A DNA stretch of 64,000 bases from Rhodobacteraceae bacterium S2214 (GCA_025141675.1 CP081161.1:2702001-2766000), one strand, 5' to 3'; counted from the first letter of the stretch, positions 33,710 through 44,030 are shown. Notes: generated from the letters alone by a model not told the origin. Numbers and translations: made by a program.

Positions 33710-34816
33710 TTACTGTGACAACCACGCCTGGAATTTCGCATCCAGATCGTCACGGTAGTCAGCCCACCATTCGTAGTTGTACAGGAACGTGTTTGTCGCG
33801 TTCGCAGGATCGGTTGGCATGTGTGGCGCCATGTCGATACCCAAAGTCGCGTGCTGACCTACGAGAGGCGCAGAAGATGCACGTGCTGGACCGTAAGAGA
33901 TGTACTTCGCTTGGTCGGCCAGACGCTGTGTGTCTGTCGCGAACTTCACGTAGTCCAATGCGCGTGCTTCACGCTCTGGTGTTAGGCCAGTTGGGATGAT
34001 CCAACCGTCAAGGTCGAACACCTGCGCGTCCCACAGCATCGCAACCGGCTGGTCCTGCTCTTCGATCAGGCTGAACAGACGACCGTTGTATGTGGAACCC
34101 ATGATGACTTCGCCGTCAGCCAAAAGCTGTGGCGTGTCAGCACCAGCGGACCACCAAACAACGCTGTCCTTGATGGTGTCGAGCTTGGCAAACGCCTGGG
34201 CCTGACCTTCTTCTGTTTCCAGAACGTCATAAACGTCTTCGTTTGCAACGCCATCACAGATCAAAGCCCATTCGAGGTTGTTGATCGGACGCTTTTCAAG
34301 CGAACGCATACCTGGGTATGTGTCTGTGTCGAACAATGCGCAGATTTCTGTTGGCGCAGTGTCACCAACGAGGTCTGTGCGGTAGCCAACAGTCGTTGAA
34401 TAAACGATCTGTGGGATAAAGCAGTCGGATACCAGCAGATCGCCGAAATCGTCAGATGCTTTGGACCCGTCGTCGCCATCGGCCAGCTGTGTGTCTGCGT
34501 CGATTTCAAGTGCAAGACCTTCGTCGCAAAGACGGATCGCGTCAGACGCAACAACGTCAACAACGTCCCATGTCACGTTGCCCGCTTCGTTCATAGCACG
34601 CAGTTTCGCAACCGCTTCGGCAGAGGATTCATCGTTGATGATCGTCACGCCTGTGTTCTCAGCATATGGGTCGTGATACGCTGCCTGTTGTGACGCAGAG
34701 TACGCGCCGCCCCAGCTAACGATTGTCATTTCATCGGCCATGTGACCGTCAGCGCCAGCTGCCAATGGTGCAATCACCAGTGCAGATGAGGCCATAAGTT
34801 TGGTAGTCAGTTTCAT
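33710..34816 (-). CDS. Extracellular solute-binding protein, PotD-like
   Basis: Periplasmic binding protein of 368 residues. Signal peptide to about residue 21 (LVIAPLAAGADG), then MTIVSWGGAYSASQQAAY, typical of polyamine/opine-type family 1 binding proteins. Later segments (VGYRTDLVG, GEVIMGSTYNGR, LDYVKFATD) fit the same fold. Highly biased codon use suggests strong expression. Ligand not predictable beyond a polyamine-like compound. Confidence 0.88.
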   Translation of the reverse strand: MKLTTKLMASSALVIAPLAAGADGHMADEMTIVSWGGAYSASQQAAYHDPYAENTGVTIINDESSAEAVAKLRAMNEAGNVTWDVVDVVASDAIRLCDEGLALEIDADTQLADGDDGSKASDDFGDLLVSDCFIPQIVYSTTVGYRTDLVGDTAPTEICALFDTDTYPGMRSLEKRPINNLEWALICDGVANEDVYDVLETEEGQAQAFAKLDTIKDSVVWWSAGADTPQLLADGEVIMGSTYNGRLFSLIEEQDQPVAMLWDAQVFDLDGWIIPTGLTPEREARALDYVKFATDTQRLADQAKYISYGPARASSAPLVGQHATLGIDMAPHMPTDPANATNTFLYNYEWWADYRDDLDAKFQAWLSQ

Positions 34817-34888
34817 TGTATTCTCCCGTTAGAAGTGCCCGGATTGGTATTGAAGATCAGCAGTCCAGGCCGCCACTGATCCTTGTCT

Positions 34889-35989
34889 TTATGCGTCGAG
34901 CGCGCGGCAATCTTCGGCCATCCAGCCGATTTCAATAGTCTCACCCGGTTTCAGGCGTACCTGATCAGGCGCGTTGCGGGTTTTCACCACAAATTCGTCG
35001 CTTCCAGCAACACGCAGACGCGTGCGGAAAATGTCACCCATATAGATGAATTCCAGCACTTCAGCCTTCAGCGTGTGTGCATCGTCGTGCAGACGTTCAC
35101 GGTTGAATTCGACCCGTTCTGGACGGATCGAAACCTTCGTGCGGTCGCCCACGTTGCTGACGTTCACGGGCACTGCATCGATGATGTCGCCGCTATCAAG
35201 CTGCACAATGCATGTGTTGCCTTTGATTTCCTTCACCACACCTTCAAGCGTGTTATTTTCGCCAATGAACTGCGCGACAAAGCTGTTCTCGGGCTTTTCA
35301 TACAATTCATCCGGTGGTGCCAGCTGTTGAATACGCCCATCATCAAACACAGCAACACGGTCTGACATTGTCAGCGCCTCTGTCTGGTCGTGGGTCACGT
35401 AAACGGTTGTAATACCCAGCGAATGAGCAAGGTTCGTAATTTCGAACTGCAGTGTTTCGCGCAGCTGCTTATCAAGCGCCCCAAGCGGTTCATCCATCAA
35501 CACGAGTTCCGGTTCAAACACCAACGCACGCGCCAATGCGATCCGCTGCTGTTGGCCACCAGACAATTGTGCCGGACGTCGCCCTGCGAAATCGCCCATC
35601 TGAACCATATCCAAAGCGCGCTTCACTTTCGCCTCGCGATCGGATTTGCCCATCTTGCGGACTTCCAGCGGGAAAGACAGGTTTTCGGCAACCGTCATGT
35701 GCGGGAACAACGCGTAGTTTTGGAACACCATCCCGATGCCACGCTTGTGTGGCGGGATATTATTGATCGACACGCCATCCAGCAAAATATCGCCGTGGGT
35801 GGCTGTTTCGAACCCTGCTAACATCATGAGGCAAGTCGTTTTGCCGGACCCTGACGGCCCAAGCATCGTCAAAAACTCGCCCTTGGGCATTGAAAGATTC
35901 AGATCTTTTACAACAAGGTTTTCCCCGTCGTAGCTTTTCTGGACCCGCTCAAAAGCGACAAACGCGCCATCACCAGTCGTAGCAGTCAA
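34889..35989 (-). CDS. ABC transporter ATP-binding protein, PotA-like
   Basis: ATPase of the polyamine-type importer with Walker A GPSGSGKTT, LSGGQQQRIALARAL, Walker B LVLMDEPLGALD and a C-terminal TOBE region (KVSIRPERVEF). I prefer the TTG at 35989 (366 residues), which has GGGGAGAG just upstream; the frame is open back to a GTG at 36037. First gene of the operon: ATPase, binding protein, DUF1330, two permeases. Confidence 0.88.
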   Translation of the reverse strand: MTATTGDGAFVAFERVQKSYDGENLVVKDLNLSMPKGEFLTMLGPSGSGKTTCLMMLAGFETATHGDILLDGVSINNIPPHKRGIGMVFQNYALFPHMTVAENLSFPLEVRKMGKSDREAKVKRALDMVQMGDFAGRRPAQLSGGQQQRIALARALVFEPELVLMDEPLGALDKQLRETLQFEITNLAHSLGITTVYVTHDQTEALTMSDRVAVFDDGRIQQLAPPDELYEKPENSFVAQFIGENNTLEGVVKEIKGNTCIVQLDSGDIIDAVPVNVSNVGDRTKVSIRPERVEFNRERLHDDAHTLKAEVLEFIYMGDIFRTRLRVAGSDEFVVKTRNAPDQVRLKPGETIEIGWMAEDCRALDA

Positions 35990-36169
35990 AAGTCTCTCCC
36001 CAGAGTGTGGCGGAATCTTTGTCCGTCCGGGGATCACCTTAGATCAGTACTAGTATTCTGCAACCTTTGATCTGAACAACGAACGCGTAAAGACGAAACG
36101 ATCATGAACTGACTGATTTTACGGCATTCTACAGCGTTGTTGCAGCATCTGCAGTCGAAACGACTTTTG

Positions 36170-38032
36170 CTACATCCTGACCATCTGCGCTTCGTGCTTA
36201 CGTAAACACCGTCTGGCGGTCTGTCCGTACTGCGATAAATCGGCCCGTAGTTCGGGGAAAATGTCGAATAGTTCCGCCCGCGCGGCATCATCAACGGACG
36301 CGACACCTTCTTCGCCGGGATGGAAACTTTCGGTGGCAGCACCATTCGCGTAGACCACTTCATGCGTGTCGAACAACATATGGATATAGGTCACGACCCC
36401 GCCTTCCTGACGGGTGACATCGTGGCCATCGACCAGATGTTTCGCCGCCAAAAGTACCTCGGATTCCCCGAACAAAAGCTCTGCGCGGTAGCCCGTGAAC
36501 AACATCCTGTGCTGTGGCGATACCAAAAGCGGCTGTTCAAGCCCAGTCACGACGCCAGGCCGGATCAGGATCGGGGCCAGTTTGCCGTGGGCACGCACCG
36601 CACGCCGTCCGATCCAGCGGATCGGCTGCAAACCGTGGTCACGGGTCATGACGCGATCCCCGACCTGTAGCGTTTCGATAGGACGTTCCCCATGCGGGGT
36701 CGCAATCATCGCGCCGGGTGTAAAACAAGGAATACCAGCGGCATGCAGCTGCGCGTTTGTCGACATTTGTGCGGGCGTCACGCCCTGCAAAACGACCGTT
36801 TCGCCTTCCGGAAACGTGAGCTTCGCGTTCCCTGCTCCATCGTCAGACACCGACACATCGCCGACCCGAATTGGGCTGCCATCCGGATTTTGCAGCCCGC
36901 TGACGTCAAACTGGTCGTTGTAGAACCCGTTGCCATCTGTGTCCGACACGTCAAAGTCAGTGACAACGTCGTCGTTCCCGCCCTGTTCAAACCGCAGGGT
37001 GTCTTCGCCGGTGCCCGTCGTGATCGTATCGTTGCCGGTCCCGCTATCGAACCAATCGTTCCCGTCACCGCCAAACAACGTGTCATTGCCGGACCCACCG
37101 TCAACGAAGTCGTCTCCTGCGCCCCCATAGACTACGTCATGGCCGAGCCCCCCCAAAACGCTGTCGTCCCCGTCGCCGCCGAAAAGAATGTCGTCGCCGT
37201 TATTACCGTCAATCGAATCCGCGCCAGTGCCACCATATAGTGCGTCATCGCCATAACCGCCGAAGATATCATCATTACCGGCACCTGACGTCACCGTTAG
37301 ATCGCTAACCATATCTGACGCATCGATGGTGTCGTTCCCACCGCTGGTCTCGATTTCCTCGATCCCATCGATAATACCGGAGCTACCGCCAGCGTTCTGG
37401 GTGTACGCCGCCTGTTGCGTGTCCATGTCGTAGCTAATGCTGACGTCGCTATCGCTAAAAAAGCTTATCGTGTCTTGGCCAGTGCCGCCAAAAACAGTGT
37501 CGTTCCCCGCCACGTCAAGCAGTTCGAAAGTGTCGTCTCCGTCTTGACCATATAGCGTGTCGTCGCCGTCTTCGCCCCGTATCTGATCATTTCCAGCGCC
37601 CGCATAAATTAGGTCGTCGCCAAGCCCCCCCGACAAAAAGTCATCGCCATCTTTTCCGTGAAGCGTGTCGTTCCCGCTTTCCCCATAAACAACGTCGTCA
37701 CCATTGCCTGCGTAAACAGTGTCGTGCCCGCCACCCGCGGCCACCCCGTTTCCACCAGCTTCAGAGGTGTGGATCTGGTCATCGCCTGCTCCGCCATAAA
37801 GAATATCGCTGGTTAGATCGTCACCGCCGTACAGGGTGTCATTCCCGTCACCGCCATAAAGGGTGTCATGATCATCGCCGGCCGCCAGCGTGTCATTTCC
37901 GGCGCCACCATACAGCGTATCGCTACCTGCGTCGGTCCAGATTTGATCGTTGCCTGCTTCGCCTGAAATCGTGTCAGATCTGGTCGTGCCAGATATCGTA
38001 TCGTTGCCGCTTGTTCCGTACGTCGTTGCCAT
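36170..38032 (-). CDS. RTX repeat and Hint domain secreted protein
   Basis: A 620-residue protein. The N-terminal two thirds are hemolysin-type calcium-binding nonapeptides (GGxGxDxLx: LYGGAGNDT, VYGESGNDT, LFGGDGNDW and many more), a beta-roll that folds in the presence of external calcium after type I secretion. The C-terminal 180 residues are a Hint domain starting CFTPGAMIATPHGERP and containing SPQHRMLF; such Hint_2 domains are frequent in this group and may self-process. The frame also has an ATG at 38047. No dedicated exporter is nearby. Confidence 0.88.
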   Translation of the reverse strand: MATTYGTSGNDTISGTTRSDTISGEAGNDQIWTDAGSDTLYGGAGNDTLAAGDDHDTLYGGDGNDTLYGGDDLTSDILYGGAGDDQIHTSEAGGNGVAAGGGHDTVYAGNGDDVVYGESGNDTLHGKDGDDFLSGGLGDDLIYAGAGNDQIRGEDGDDTLYGQDGDDTFELLDVAGNDTVFGGTGQDTISFFSDSDVSISYDMDTQQAAYTQNAGGSSGIIDGIEEIETSGGNDTIDASDMVSDLTVTSGAGNDDIFGGYGDDALYGGTGADSIDGNNGDDILFGGDGDDSVLGGLGHDVVYGGAGDDFVDGGSGNDTLFGGDGNDWFDSGTGNDTITTGTGEDTLRFEQGGNDDVVTDFDVSDTDGNGFYNDQFDVSGLQNPDGSPIRVGDVSVSDDGAGNAKLTFPEGETVVLQGVTPAQMSTNAQLHAAGIPCFTPGAMIATPHGERPIETLQVGDRVMTRDHGLQPIRWIGRRAVRAHGKLAPILIRPGVVTGLEQPLLVSPQHRMLFTGYRAELLFGESEVLLAAKHLVDGHDVTRQEGGVVTYIHMLFDTHEVVYANGAATESFHPGEEGVASVDDAARAELFDIFPELRADLSQYGQTARRCLRKHEAQMVRM

Positions 38033-38167
38033 AACCGAACCCACCATTCATTCCAAAGTTGGGATCGGTATAGGATTAGGCTGACTAACAGGATGTGAAG
38101 AATTCAGACCTGATTAACAAAGGTTTTCATAAACTAAACACTGTTTTTCTGTAAAATTTTCAACCAT

Positions 38168-38572
38168 TTAATCCAACTGATCTGTCATGTGATAGCTGGA
38201 CGCGACGCGCTTTGCGGCAGCCACGCTCTGATGCAAAATATCTATTAGTCGCGCCACATCAGTCCGCGTCGCATCGGGCTTATCTCGTAAGGTTTGCGCA
38301 TTCGCCCCGACGCCTCGCAAACCCAATGTCGCGGCAGCCCCTTTTAACGCGTGAAGCTCTGCATCAAGGTTACGCAATGTCGGCCCGCCCTGCAGGCCAC
38401 CCGCATTTTGCAACAGCGCCTGTCCATCGTCGCTCAATTGGCCAAGCAGCTGCACATACAGGTCTTCGCCCAATTCGGCCATGACAGACAGCAATTGGTC
38501 CATGTCGATAAGATCCAGATCATCATCAGGAAATTTGGTCACGATTTTCACTACCTTATCGCGACGTGTCAT
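38168..38572 (-). CDS. Hpt domain phosphotransfer protein
   Basis: A 134-residue histidine phosphotransfer protein with the phosphorylatable His74 in AELHALKGAAATLGL. It overlaps the receiver-HD-GYP gene by one base (TAATG), so the two are a signalling pair: the Hpt protein likely passes phosphate to or from the receiver Asp. No histidine kinase is adjacent. Confidence 0.85.
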   Translation of the reverse strand: MTRRDKVVKIVTKFPDDDLDLIDMDQLLSVMAELGEDLYVQLLGQLSDDGQALLQNAGGLQGGPTLRNLDAELHALKGAAATLGLRGVGANAQTLRDKPDATRTDVARLIDILHQSVAAAKRVASSYHMTDQLD

Positions 38573-39627
38573 TATGCCGACAAAGCTGACAAAGACTTGT
38601 CGACATCAACTTGATAAATCTGCCGGATTTCATCTTTTCCGGCCGAAAATGCGTCCACGCATACAGGATCAAAGTGTTTCCCGGATTGGTTAATGATTTC
38701 CACACAGGCCTCTTCAAACGGCCAAGCGGGTTTATACGTCCTTTCAGAACAGAGCGCATCGAACACATCAGCGACCGCAGTAATTCGACCGGACAACGGG
38801 ATTGCATCGCCCGCCAGACCTGCGCCATAGCCCGTCCCGTCCCATTTCTCGTGATGATAAAGCGCGATTTCATGCGCCATCCGGATCAGTTCACTTTCAC
38901 CACCCTGAAGGATTTCGGACCCGATTGACGTATGCGTTTCGATCACTTGGCGTTCTTCACAGGTCAACGCACCCGGCTTGTTCAGAACAGCATCACTGAT
39001 GCCAATCTTACCAGTGTCGTGAAGTGGTGTCGCAAGATACAAAGTGCGGCAGTATTGTTTGCTGAGCCCCATATGCTTGGCAATGACTTTTGCCACTGAC
39101 GCGACGCGCGAAACATGTTCACCTGTCGATCCATCGCGCGTTTCAATCGCGCGCGACAGTCGCCAAATCAGTTCTTCTTCGCGTTCAACAAGTTTTTGCG
39201 TGGCTTTTCGAACTTCGAAATCAAGGTGCATTGCACGATCCAACAAGGCCATTTGCGCCTCGCGCAAAGACAACAAATTGCGGGCCCGAACGCGCAATTC
39301 TTCAGGATCAAATGGCTTGTTCAGGAAATCCGTGGCCCCAGACCGTACCGCCGACAACCGCAATTCGCGATCGTCATCCGCCGTCAGCATGATAATCGGG
39401 ACGAATTGATAGTCGGGCATTGCGCGCAGTGCTTTCACACAGGCGATCCCGTTCATTTCGCCCATCCGGTAATCGACCAAAACGAGATCAAAAATCACCT
39501 GCGCACAACGTTCAAGCGCGACCTCTGGATCCGTGAAGCATTCAACATCGTGCGCGGCCATACGCGACAACACAGCACGAATGACGTTCAGACTGATGCT
39601 TTCGTCATCAATGATACAAATACGCAT
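38572..39627 (-). CDS. Response regulator with HD-GYP-type output domain
   Basis: A 351-residue protein: receiver domain (1-120) with acidic pocket D7/D8 and phospho-acceptor Asp52 (LVDYRMGEMNG), a linker helix, and an HD-GYP phosphodiesterase-like domain with H203D204 (HDTGKIG) and HHEKWDGTGYG. The final motif is GYG instead of GYP (266-268). HD-GYP proteins degrade cyclic di-GMP; whether the variant still does is open. I start at MRICIIDDE; the frame reaches further to 39648. Confidence 0.88.
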   Translation of the reverse strand: MRICIIDDESISLNVIRAVLSRMAAHDVECFTDPEVALERCAQVIFDLVLVDYRMGEMNGIACVKALRAMPDYQFVPIIMLTADDDRELRLSAVRSGATDFLNKPFDPEELRVRARNLLSLREAQMALLDRAMHLDFEVRKATQKLVEREEELIWRLSRAIETRDGSTGEHVSRVASVAKVIAKHMGLSKQYCRTLYLATPLHDTGKIGISDAVLNKPGALTCEERQVIETHTSIGSEILQGGESELIRMAHEIALYHHEKWDGTGYGAGLAGDAIPLSGRITAVADVFDALCSERTYKPAWPFEEACVEIINQSGKHFDPVCVDAFSAGKDEIRQIYQVDVDKSLSALSA

Positions 39628-39854
39628 GACACACCTCAAAATACACAAAACGGAATCGGTTTGCCCGATCCCGGCACGTTCTAAATCGGTTCGCTTCGAT
39701 CACTAAGCCCCTTAGAAATTTCCATTTTATGAAAATAGACCATTTTTGATGGCTCTTTGAGCGATAGATCGCCACCTCGGACACGCTATTGGTCTCGCCC
39801 CAACTGTTCGGTGCTAAGTGTAGGGAAACCTTCGCCTTACCAAGGAATTCCCGC

Positions 39855-41096
39855 GTGACCGCAGCTAACCGATTGCTTGTTCTTCTATTCGTAATCCTGT
39901 TTCCGATTTCCGCGATGGCGCAAAATCGAAATGCAGTTGCGGCCGATTTTCAGGCTTGGTTGGGGTCAACTGTTTGGCCCAAAGCCCAACGTGCCGGCGT
40001 CAGTCGGTCAACCTTTGAAGCGGCGCTTTCTGGCGTCACGCCCAAATGGGACCTGCCCGATTTGGTCATTCCTGGCGAACGGGCCGACACCACACAACGG
40101 CAGGCCGAATTCCGTCCGCCTGCGGGTTATTTTGCGACTGGCAGCCTGAACACGAATGCCAATACAGGTCGCCAGTTGATGCAACGCCACGCGCAGACGC
40201 TTGCACGGATTGAACGCCAGACAGGCGTCCCCGCGCAAATCATCGTCGCGATTTGGGGTCGCGAAAGCAGCTTTGGTAACGCGCGCATTCCGCATAATGC
40301 TTTTCAAATTCTCAGCACAAAGGGGTTTCTCAGTACGCGGGCGTCTTACTTTACTGACGAACTGATCGCCGCGCTGCAAATGGTCGAACGCGGTTATGCG
40401 AGCCCCGCAGCCATGAAAAGTAGTTGGGCAGGCGCACTTGGCCAGCCGCAGTTCATGCCGACAAATTACCTCAAATACGCAGCAGACGGAAACGGCGACG
40501 GGCGCGCCGACATATGGGGGTCCGCCGACGACACGCTCGCCTCCATCGGCGCCTACTTACGCGATCACGGATGGACGGCAGGCCGCGACTGGGGATTCGA
40601 AGTGAACGTCCCCAATACCGTCTCTTGCGCGATGGAAGGTCCACATCAGGCACGCCGCATGTCAGATTGGGCAGCAATGGGTATTACCCGCGTGAATGGT
40701 CGCCCCTTTCCGACGGCCGAGGCGCGTGAAAACGGTTTTCTGCTGATGCCTGCGGGTCGGTACGGCCCCGCCTTTGTCGTCACATCAAATTTCACGGTGC
40801 TGAAGGCCTACAACGAAAGCGACGTCTATGCGCTGTTTGTCGGACACGTGGGTGATCGCATGCGATACGGTGTCGGCGGATTCAACAGCGGTTGGAGCGC
40901 GCTGGATAGCTTTTCCCGATCAGATGTCCGCGCAATGCAGCAAAAACTGGAAGCGCAAGGATACGACGTCGGCGGCGCAGACGGCTTGATCGGCAACAGA
41001 ACACGCGGCGCAATCGGCACATGGCAAACACGCAATGGCATGGCCGCGACCTGTTACCCAAATCGTGCAATGCTGACGGCGATTGCTCAGCAATAA
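39855..41096 (+). CDS. Lytic murein transglycosylase (MltB family)
   Basis: Periplasmic peptidoglycan-cleaving enzyme of 413 residues. A signal peptide (ANRLLVLLFVILFPISAMAQ) is followed by the SLT_2 catalytic domain with glutamate in IWGRESSFG, then QFMPTNYLKYAADGNGDGRAD-like segments of this family (about 210-230), and a C-terminal peptidoglycan-binding domain (VRAMQQKLEAQGYDVG ... IGNRTRGAIGTWQ). The GTG at 39855 with AAGGAA upstream is preferred over an earlier start. Confidence 0.9.
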   Translation: MTAANRLLVLLFVILFPISAMAQNRNAVAADFQAWLGSTVWPKAQRAGVSRSTFEAALSGVTPKWDLPDLVIPGERADTTQRQAEFRPPAGYFATGSLNTNANTGRQLMQRHAQTLARIERQTGVPAQIIVAIWGRESSFGNARIPHNAFQILSTKGFLSTRASYFTDELIAALQMVERGYASPAAMKSSWAGALGQPQFMPTNYLKYAADGNGDGRADIWGSADDTLASIGAYLRDHGWTAGRDWGFEVNVPNTVSCAMEGPHQARRMSDWAAMGITRVNGRPFPTAEARENGFLLMPAGRYGPAFVVTSNFTVLKAYNESDVYALFVGHVGDRMRYGVGGFNSGWSALDSFSRSDVRAMQQKLEAQGYDVGGADGLIGNRTRGAIGTWQTRNGMAATCYPNRAMLTAIAQQ

Positions 41097-41120
41097 TCCA
41101 TGTTCATTTTGTCGGGGATA

Positions 41121-41207
41121 TGGTGCGGTCGGAGGGACTCGAACCCTCACTCCTGTTACAGAACAGCGACCTCAACGCTGCGCGTCTACCAATTCCGCCA
41201 CGACCGC
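41121..41207 (-). tRNA. tRNA-Leu (anticodon GAG)
   Basis: An 87-base class II tRNA with encoded CCA. Acceptor arms GCGGTCG/CGACCGC, T arm GGGTTCGAGTCCC, anticodon stem CAGCG/CGCTG with loop TTGAGGT giving GAG, and a long variable arm. Decodes CUC and CUU leucine codons. Confidence 0.95.
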
Positions 41208-41273
41208 AAATCATGTCAGGTAGTGGCGCGGATATAGACGAGGGTTTGCGCGATGCCAAGAGGCAAAACGCGA

Positions 41274-41759
41274 CTAAATTTCACGTGTTCTCGTCTGCAC
41301 CACATATACCCCCAAACCGCCGCCAATAAGCAGTGCCATCACGATAAATCCTAACGTCGCATTTTCGCCAAACAAAGCTAAATTCATCCGCCGTCCCGGC
41401 AGGAAGGTGAACAACCCAGCGACGCCCATGGCCCAGAAATAAAGGGTTTTCATACCGGTCTGATGGGCCTCAATTTTTCCCGCGCGGATAGCAGACACCG
41501 CCTGCCATAGGCCGAACAGCGTCAAAAAGGATAACGCGTGGATTGGACCGAATGGACCAATCACGGGCGATTCCGAGATCCAGAAAGATGTCACCGCTGT
41601 CGATGCCATCGCGCAAACCCACAGATAACCAAGGTACCGGTGCCATATGTCGCGCGATTTACGCAACAGGACGATTGGCCCCAGACAAACGGCGGTCACA
41701 GCACAAAGAACATGCAACTGGATCGCCAAAGTTGCGGAAAGAAGAGGATCGATAGACAT
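41274..41759 (-). CDS. DUF2306-like membrane protein
   Basis: A 161-residue protein with four to five hydrophobic segments and the motif SRDIWHRYLGYLWVCAM plus HALSFLTLFGLW, as in DUF2306 membrane proteins. His pairs in these segments could bind a cofactor, but function is unknown. It is divergent from the LytTR gene with 65 bases between. Confidence 0.72.
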   Translation of the reverse strand: MSIDPLLSATLAIQLHVLCAVTAVCLGPIVLLRKSRDIWHRYLGYLWVCAMASTAVTSFWISESPVIGPFGPIHALSFLTLFGLWQAVSAIRAGKIEAHQTGMKTLYFWAMGVAGLFTFLPGRRMNLALFGENATLGFIVMALLIGGGLGVYVVQTRTREI

Positions 41760-41824
41760 AAGGTGACCTTACCAATACGGAATGCGAACAAGACGGACTT
41801 GCGTCACGCAAGCCTGTAGGTGCA

Positions 41825-42652
41825 TTGTCGCACGAGGGTGAAGCCACCCAAGACCGGATACGCAAATGGAAACGATGGATCGTGGATCGCCAGCTTTTCT
41901 CATCCGCGCTACGTGAAGTGCGGGCTGATCTTTCGAAACGGAACACTGTGATCGCGCTATTGGGTGTCGGGATCGTGCTTGGGCTATCCGGCCCCTTTGA
42001 AACCATCGCTTTGATGAAACTCGTGCCCCGCCTGCTCTATTGGATTGTTGTTGCGTCAACGACTTTTGCGTTGGGCAGTGTGATCTCGGCAGTTTGTGCG
42101 CGCGTGTTTGTCGGGAAACCATTTTGGCTTCGTATGATATGCAGCGCCCTGCTGATCGGAACCTGCGTTACCGTTTTCTTGACTGCCCTGAACATGCTCG
42201 TTTTCAACGTCAATGCCGCTGACGTCACTGACGTGATGCCCCAATGGGGCCTTATCGTTCTGATCTCGGCAGTTGTAGATATCGGCGTGAATTTAGCGGC
42301 GCCCAATTCGCCAGACCCGTTGCCGCCCATTCTTGACCGCATTTCTTTCGCAAAACGTGGCGATCTGATCGCATTGAGCGCGGAAGACCACTATGTGAAG
42401 GTCACAACAGTCAACGGGACGGACATGATCCTCATGCGCCTATCAGATGCCATCAAAGAGGTCGGTAGCACCGCAGGTCTGCAAATTCACCGATCACATT
42501 GGGTCGCACTGAACCAGATCCAAAACGCCACCCGTGCCAGCGATCGGGGGACAGTGACATTGTCGAATGACGAAACCCGCCCGATTAGCCGGAGCTACAT
42601 CGCTGTCGCCAAGACTGCAGGGTTGTTTCCCAAAGGACGCGCAGATGGTTGA
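41825..42652 (+). CDS. Membrane-bound LytTR-type DNA-binding protein
   Basis: A 275-residue regulator with four predicted membrane segments (about 40-60, 70-95, 105-125, 135-155) and a C-terminal LytTR DNA-binding domain (about 175-268; [17 protein letters not shown] ... [14 protein letters not shown]). The start is a TTG in a weak context (GTAGGTGCA), so the N-terminus is uncertain. It overlaps lipB by eight bases. Target genes unknown. Confidence 0.82.
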   Translation: MSHEGEATQDRIRKWKRWIVDRQLFSSALREVRADLSKRNTVIALLGVGIVLGLSGPFETIALMKLVPRLLYWIVVASTTFALGSVISAVCARVFVGKPFWLRMICSALLIGTCVTVFLTALNMLVFNVNAADVTDVMPQWGLIVLISAVVDIGVNLAAPNSPDPLPPILDRISFAKRGDLIALSAEDHYVKVTTVNGTDMILMRLSDAIKEVGSTAGLQIHRSHWVALNQIQNATRASDRGTVTLSNDETRPISRSYIAVAKTAGLFPKGRADG

Positions 42653-43295
42653 ATGGATAACGTCAAAGGGCCTGACCCCCTACCCTGACGCTTTGCGGAT
42701 CATGGAAGATCGCGCAAACGCAATTGCTGCGGGGGAAGCCAATGAAGCGATCTGGTTGGTCGAGCATCCCCCGCTATACACCGCGGGTACTTCAGCCAAA
42801 TCTGCCGACCTGATTGATCCTGACCGCTTTCCCGTATTCGAGGCACGACGGGGTGGCGAATACACCTATCACGGCCCCGGCCAAAGGGTCGCATATGTCA
42901 TGCTCGACGTCGGCAAACGTGGCCATGACGTGCGCCGTTTCGTGAAGCAGCTTGAAGGTTGGGTGATCGCCGCGCTGAGTGAATTCAACGTCGATGGCGA
43001 AATCCGAGACGGTCGCGTTGGCGTTTGGGTGCCTCGTCCTGATAAGCCGCTGATGCCGGATGGTTCAGTGGCAGAAGACAAAATCGCAGCGCTCGGGATT
43101 AGATTGCGTAAGTGGGTCAGCTTTCACGGGCTATCGATCAACGTCGAACCTGATCTGGACCATTTCGGTGGCATCGTTCCCTGCGGCATTTCAGACCACG
43201 GGGTTACGTCGTTGGTCGATCTCGGGTTGCCTGTGACGATGGATGACGTGGACGTGGCACTGCGTAGAACGTTCGACGCGGCGTTTAACGATTAA
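42645..43295 (+). CDS. lipB: Lipoyl(octanoyl) transferase
   Basis: Transfers octanoate from acyl carrier protein to the lipoyl domains of 2-oxo acid dehydrogenases. The 216-residue chain contains [24 protein letters not shown] family text (about 67-86), GRVGVWV, and [15 protein letters not shown] followed by VPCGI with the catalytic Cys; the catalytic Lys is in the [11 protein letters not shown] segment. The ATG at 42645 lies inside the end of the LytTR gene. Confidence 0.93.
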   Translation: MVEWITSKGLTPYPDALRIMEDRANAIAAGEANEAIWLVEHPPLYTAGTSAKSADLIDPDRFPVFEARRGGEYTYHGPGQRVAYVMLDVGKRGHDVRRFVKQLEGWVIAALSEFNVDGEIRDGRVGVWVPRPDKPLMPDGSVAEDKIAALGIRLRKWVSFHGLSINVEPDLDHFGGIVPCGISDHGVTSLVDLGLPVTMDDVDVALRRTFDAAFND

Positions 43296-43315
43296 CGTAT
43301 CTATCAAGCGACGCG

Positions 43316-43909
43316 TCAGTCAGCTGGTAGCCCTTCATCAATACAGTTTTTGTAGAAACGCGACGCCAAAATTTCTTCAGCAGAAACATAGGGTACATCT
43401 GACTGTACCAAGCATTGCATATGTCGGATGCTTGGAAGACCCGATTCAGCAAGGCTCCTCTCAATTTCGTCGGCCAAAGAAATTTCAGAAGCGTTTATGC
43501 TCTCATGGTTTTCTTTGAAGTATTCGATTAGCAGAAAGGCTTGATAACTCTCGCGCTTTGCCTGTTCGATTCCCGACGTCGCGGCCAATGTCGTTAAAAA
43601 AACAGAGCCCCGCGTCAACGGACCTCTTCTCTCAAACTCACTGTCAGAAATTGGGCTTAGGATGGCGCGGAGATCAACATAATATTCATCACCATCATCA
43701 ACGAAACCGTCTAGTCTCGTAACACTGCTACGGGAAATGTCGTTAAATCGCAGAAAGAACTCCGATACCCAGTTGCATGGTTGCGCCTCGCCCAACTCTG
43801 CCGGTGTGAAATCCAACATTTCCTGCGCATCCATACACTCCGCGCGTGCGATACTTGGTGCGGCCAAACTCAATACAAAGACCAACTGGGCCAATTTTCT
43901 AGATATCAT
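43316..43909 (-). CDS. Secreted protein of unknown function
   Basis: A 197-residue protein with a clear signal peptide (LVFVLSLAAPSIARA, cleavage near 23) and four cysteines in the mature part that could form disulfides. The mature chain is acidic and helical by eye, without a known motif. It stands alone between lipB and ctaD on the opposite strand to lipB. Confidence 0.75.
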   Translation of the reverse strand: MISRKLAQLVFVLSLAAPSIARAECMDAQEMLDFTPAELGEAQPCNWVSEFFLRFNDISRSSVTRLDGFVDDGDEYYVDLRAILSPISDSEFERRGPLTRGSVFLTTLAATSGIEQAKRESYQAFLLIEYFKENHESINASEISLADEIERSLAESGLPSIRHMQCLVQSDVPYVSAEEILASRFYKNCIDEGLPAD

Positions 43910-44001
43910 TAAGTCACTTTCTCGCTTTTGATGCGCATTCCTACACCGTCAGCCAATACAGCAAAAGGTCAGGTCTTCCGTACTCGCAAACGAGAAACGC
44001 A

Positions 44002-44030
44002 AAAGGCCCCACCGAATTGGCGGGGCCTTT
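44002..44030 (-). terminator. Terminator after ctaD
   Basis: Arms AAAGGCCCC and GGGGCCTTT with an 11-base loop, the minus-strand side ending in TTTT. It lies 22 bases after the ctaD stop. Confidence 0.85.
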
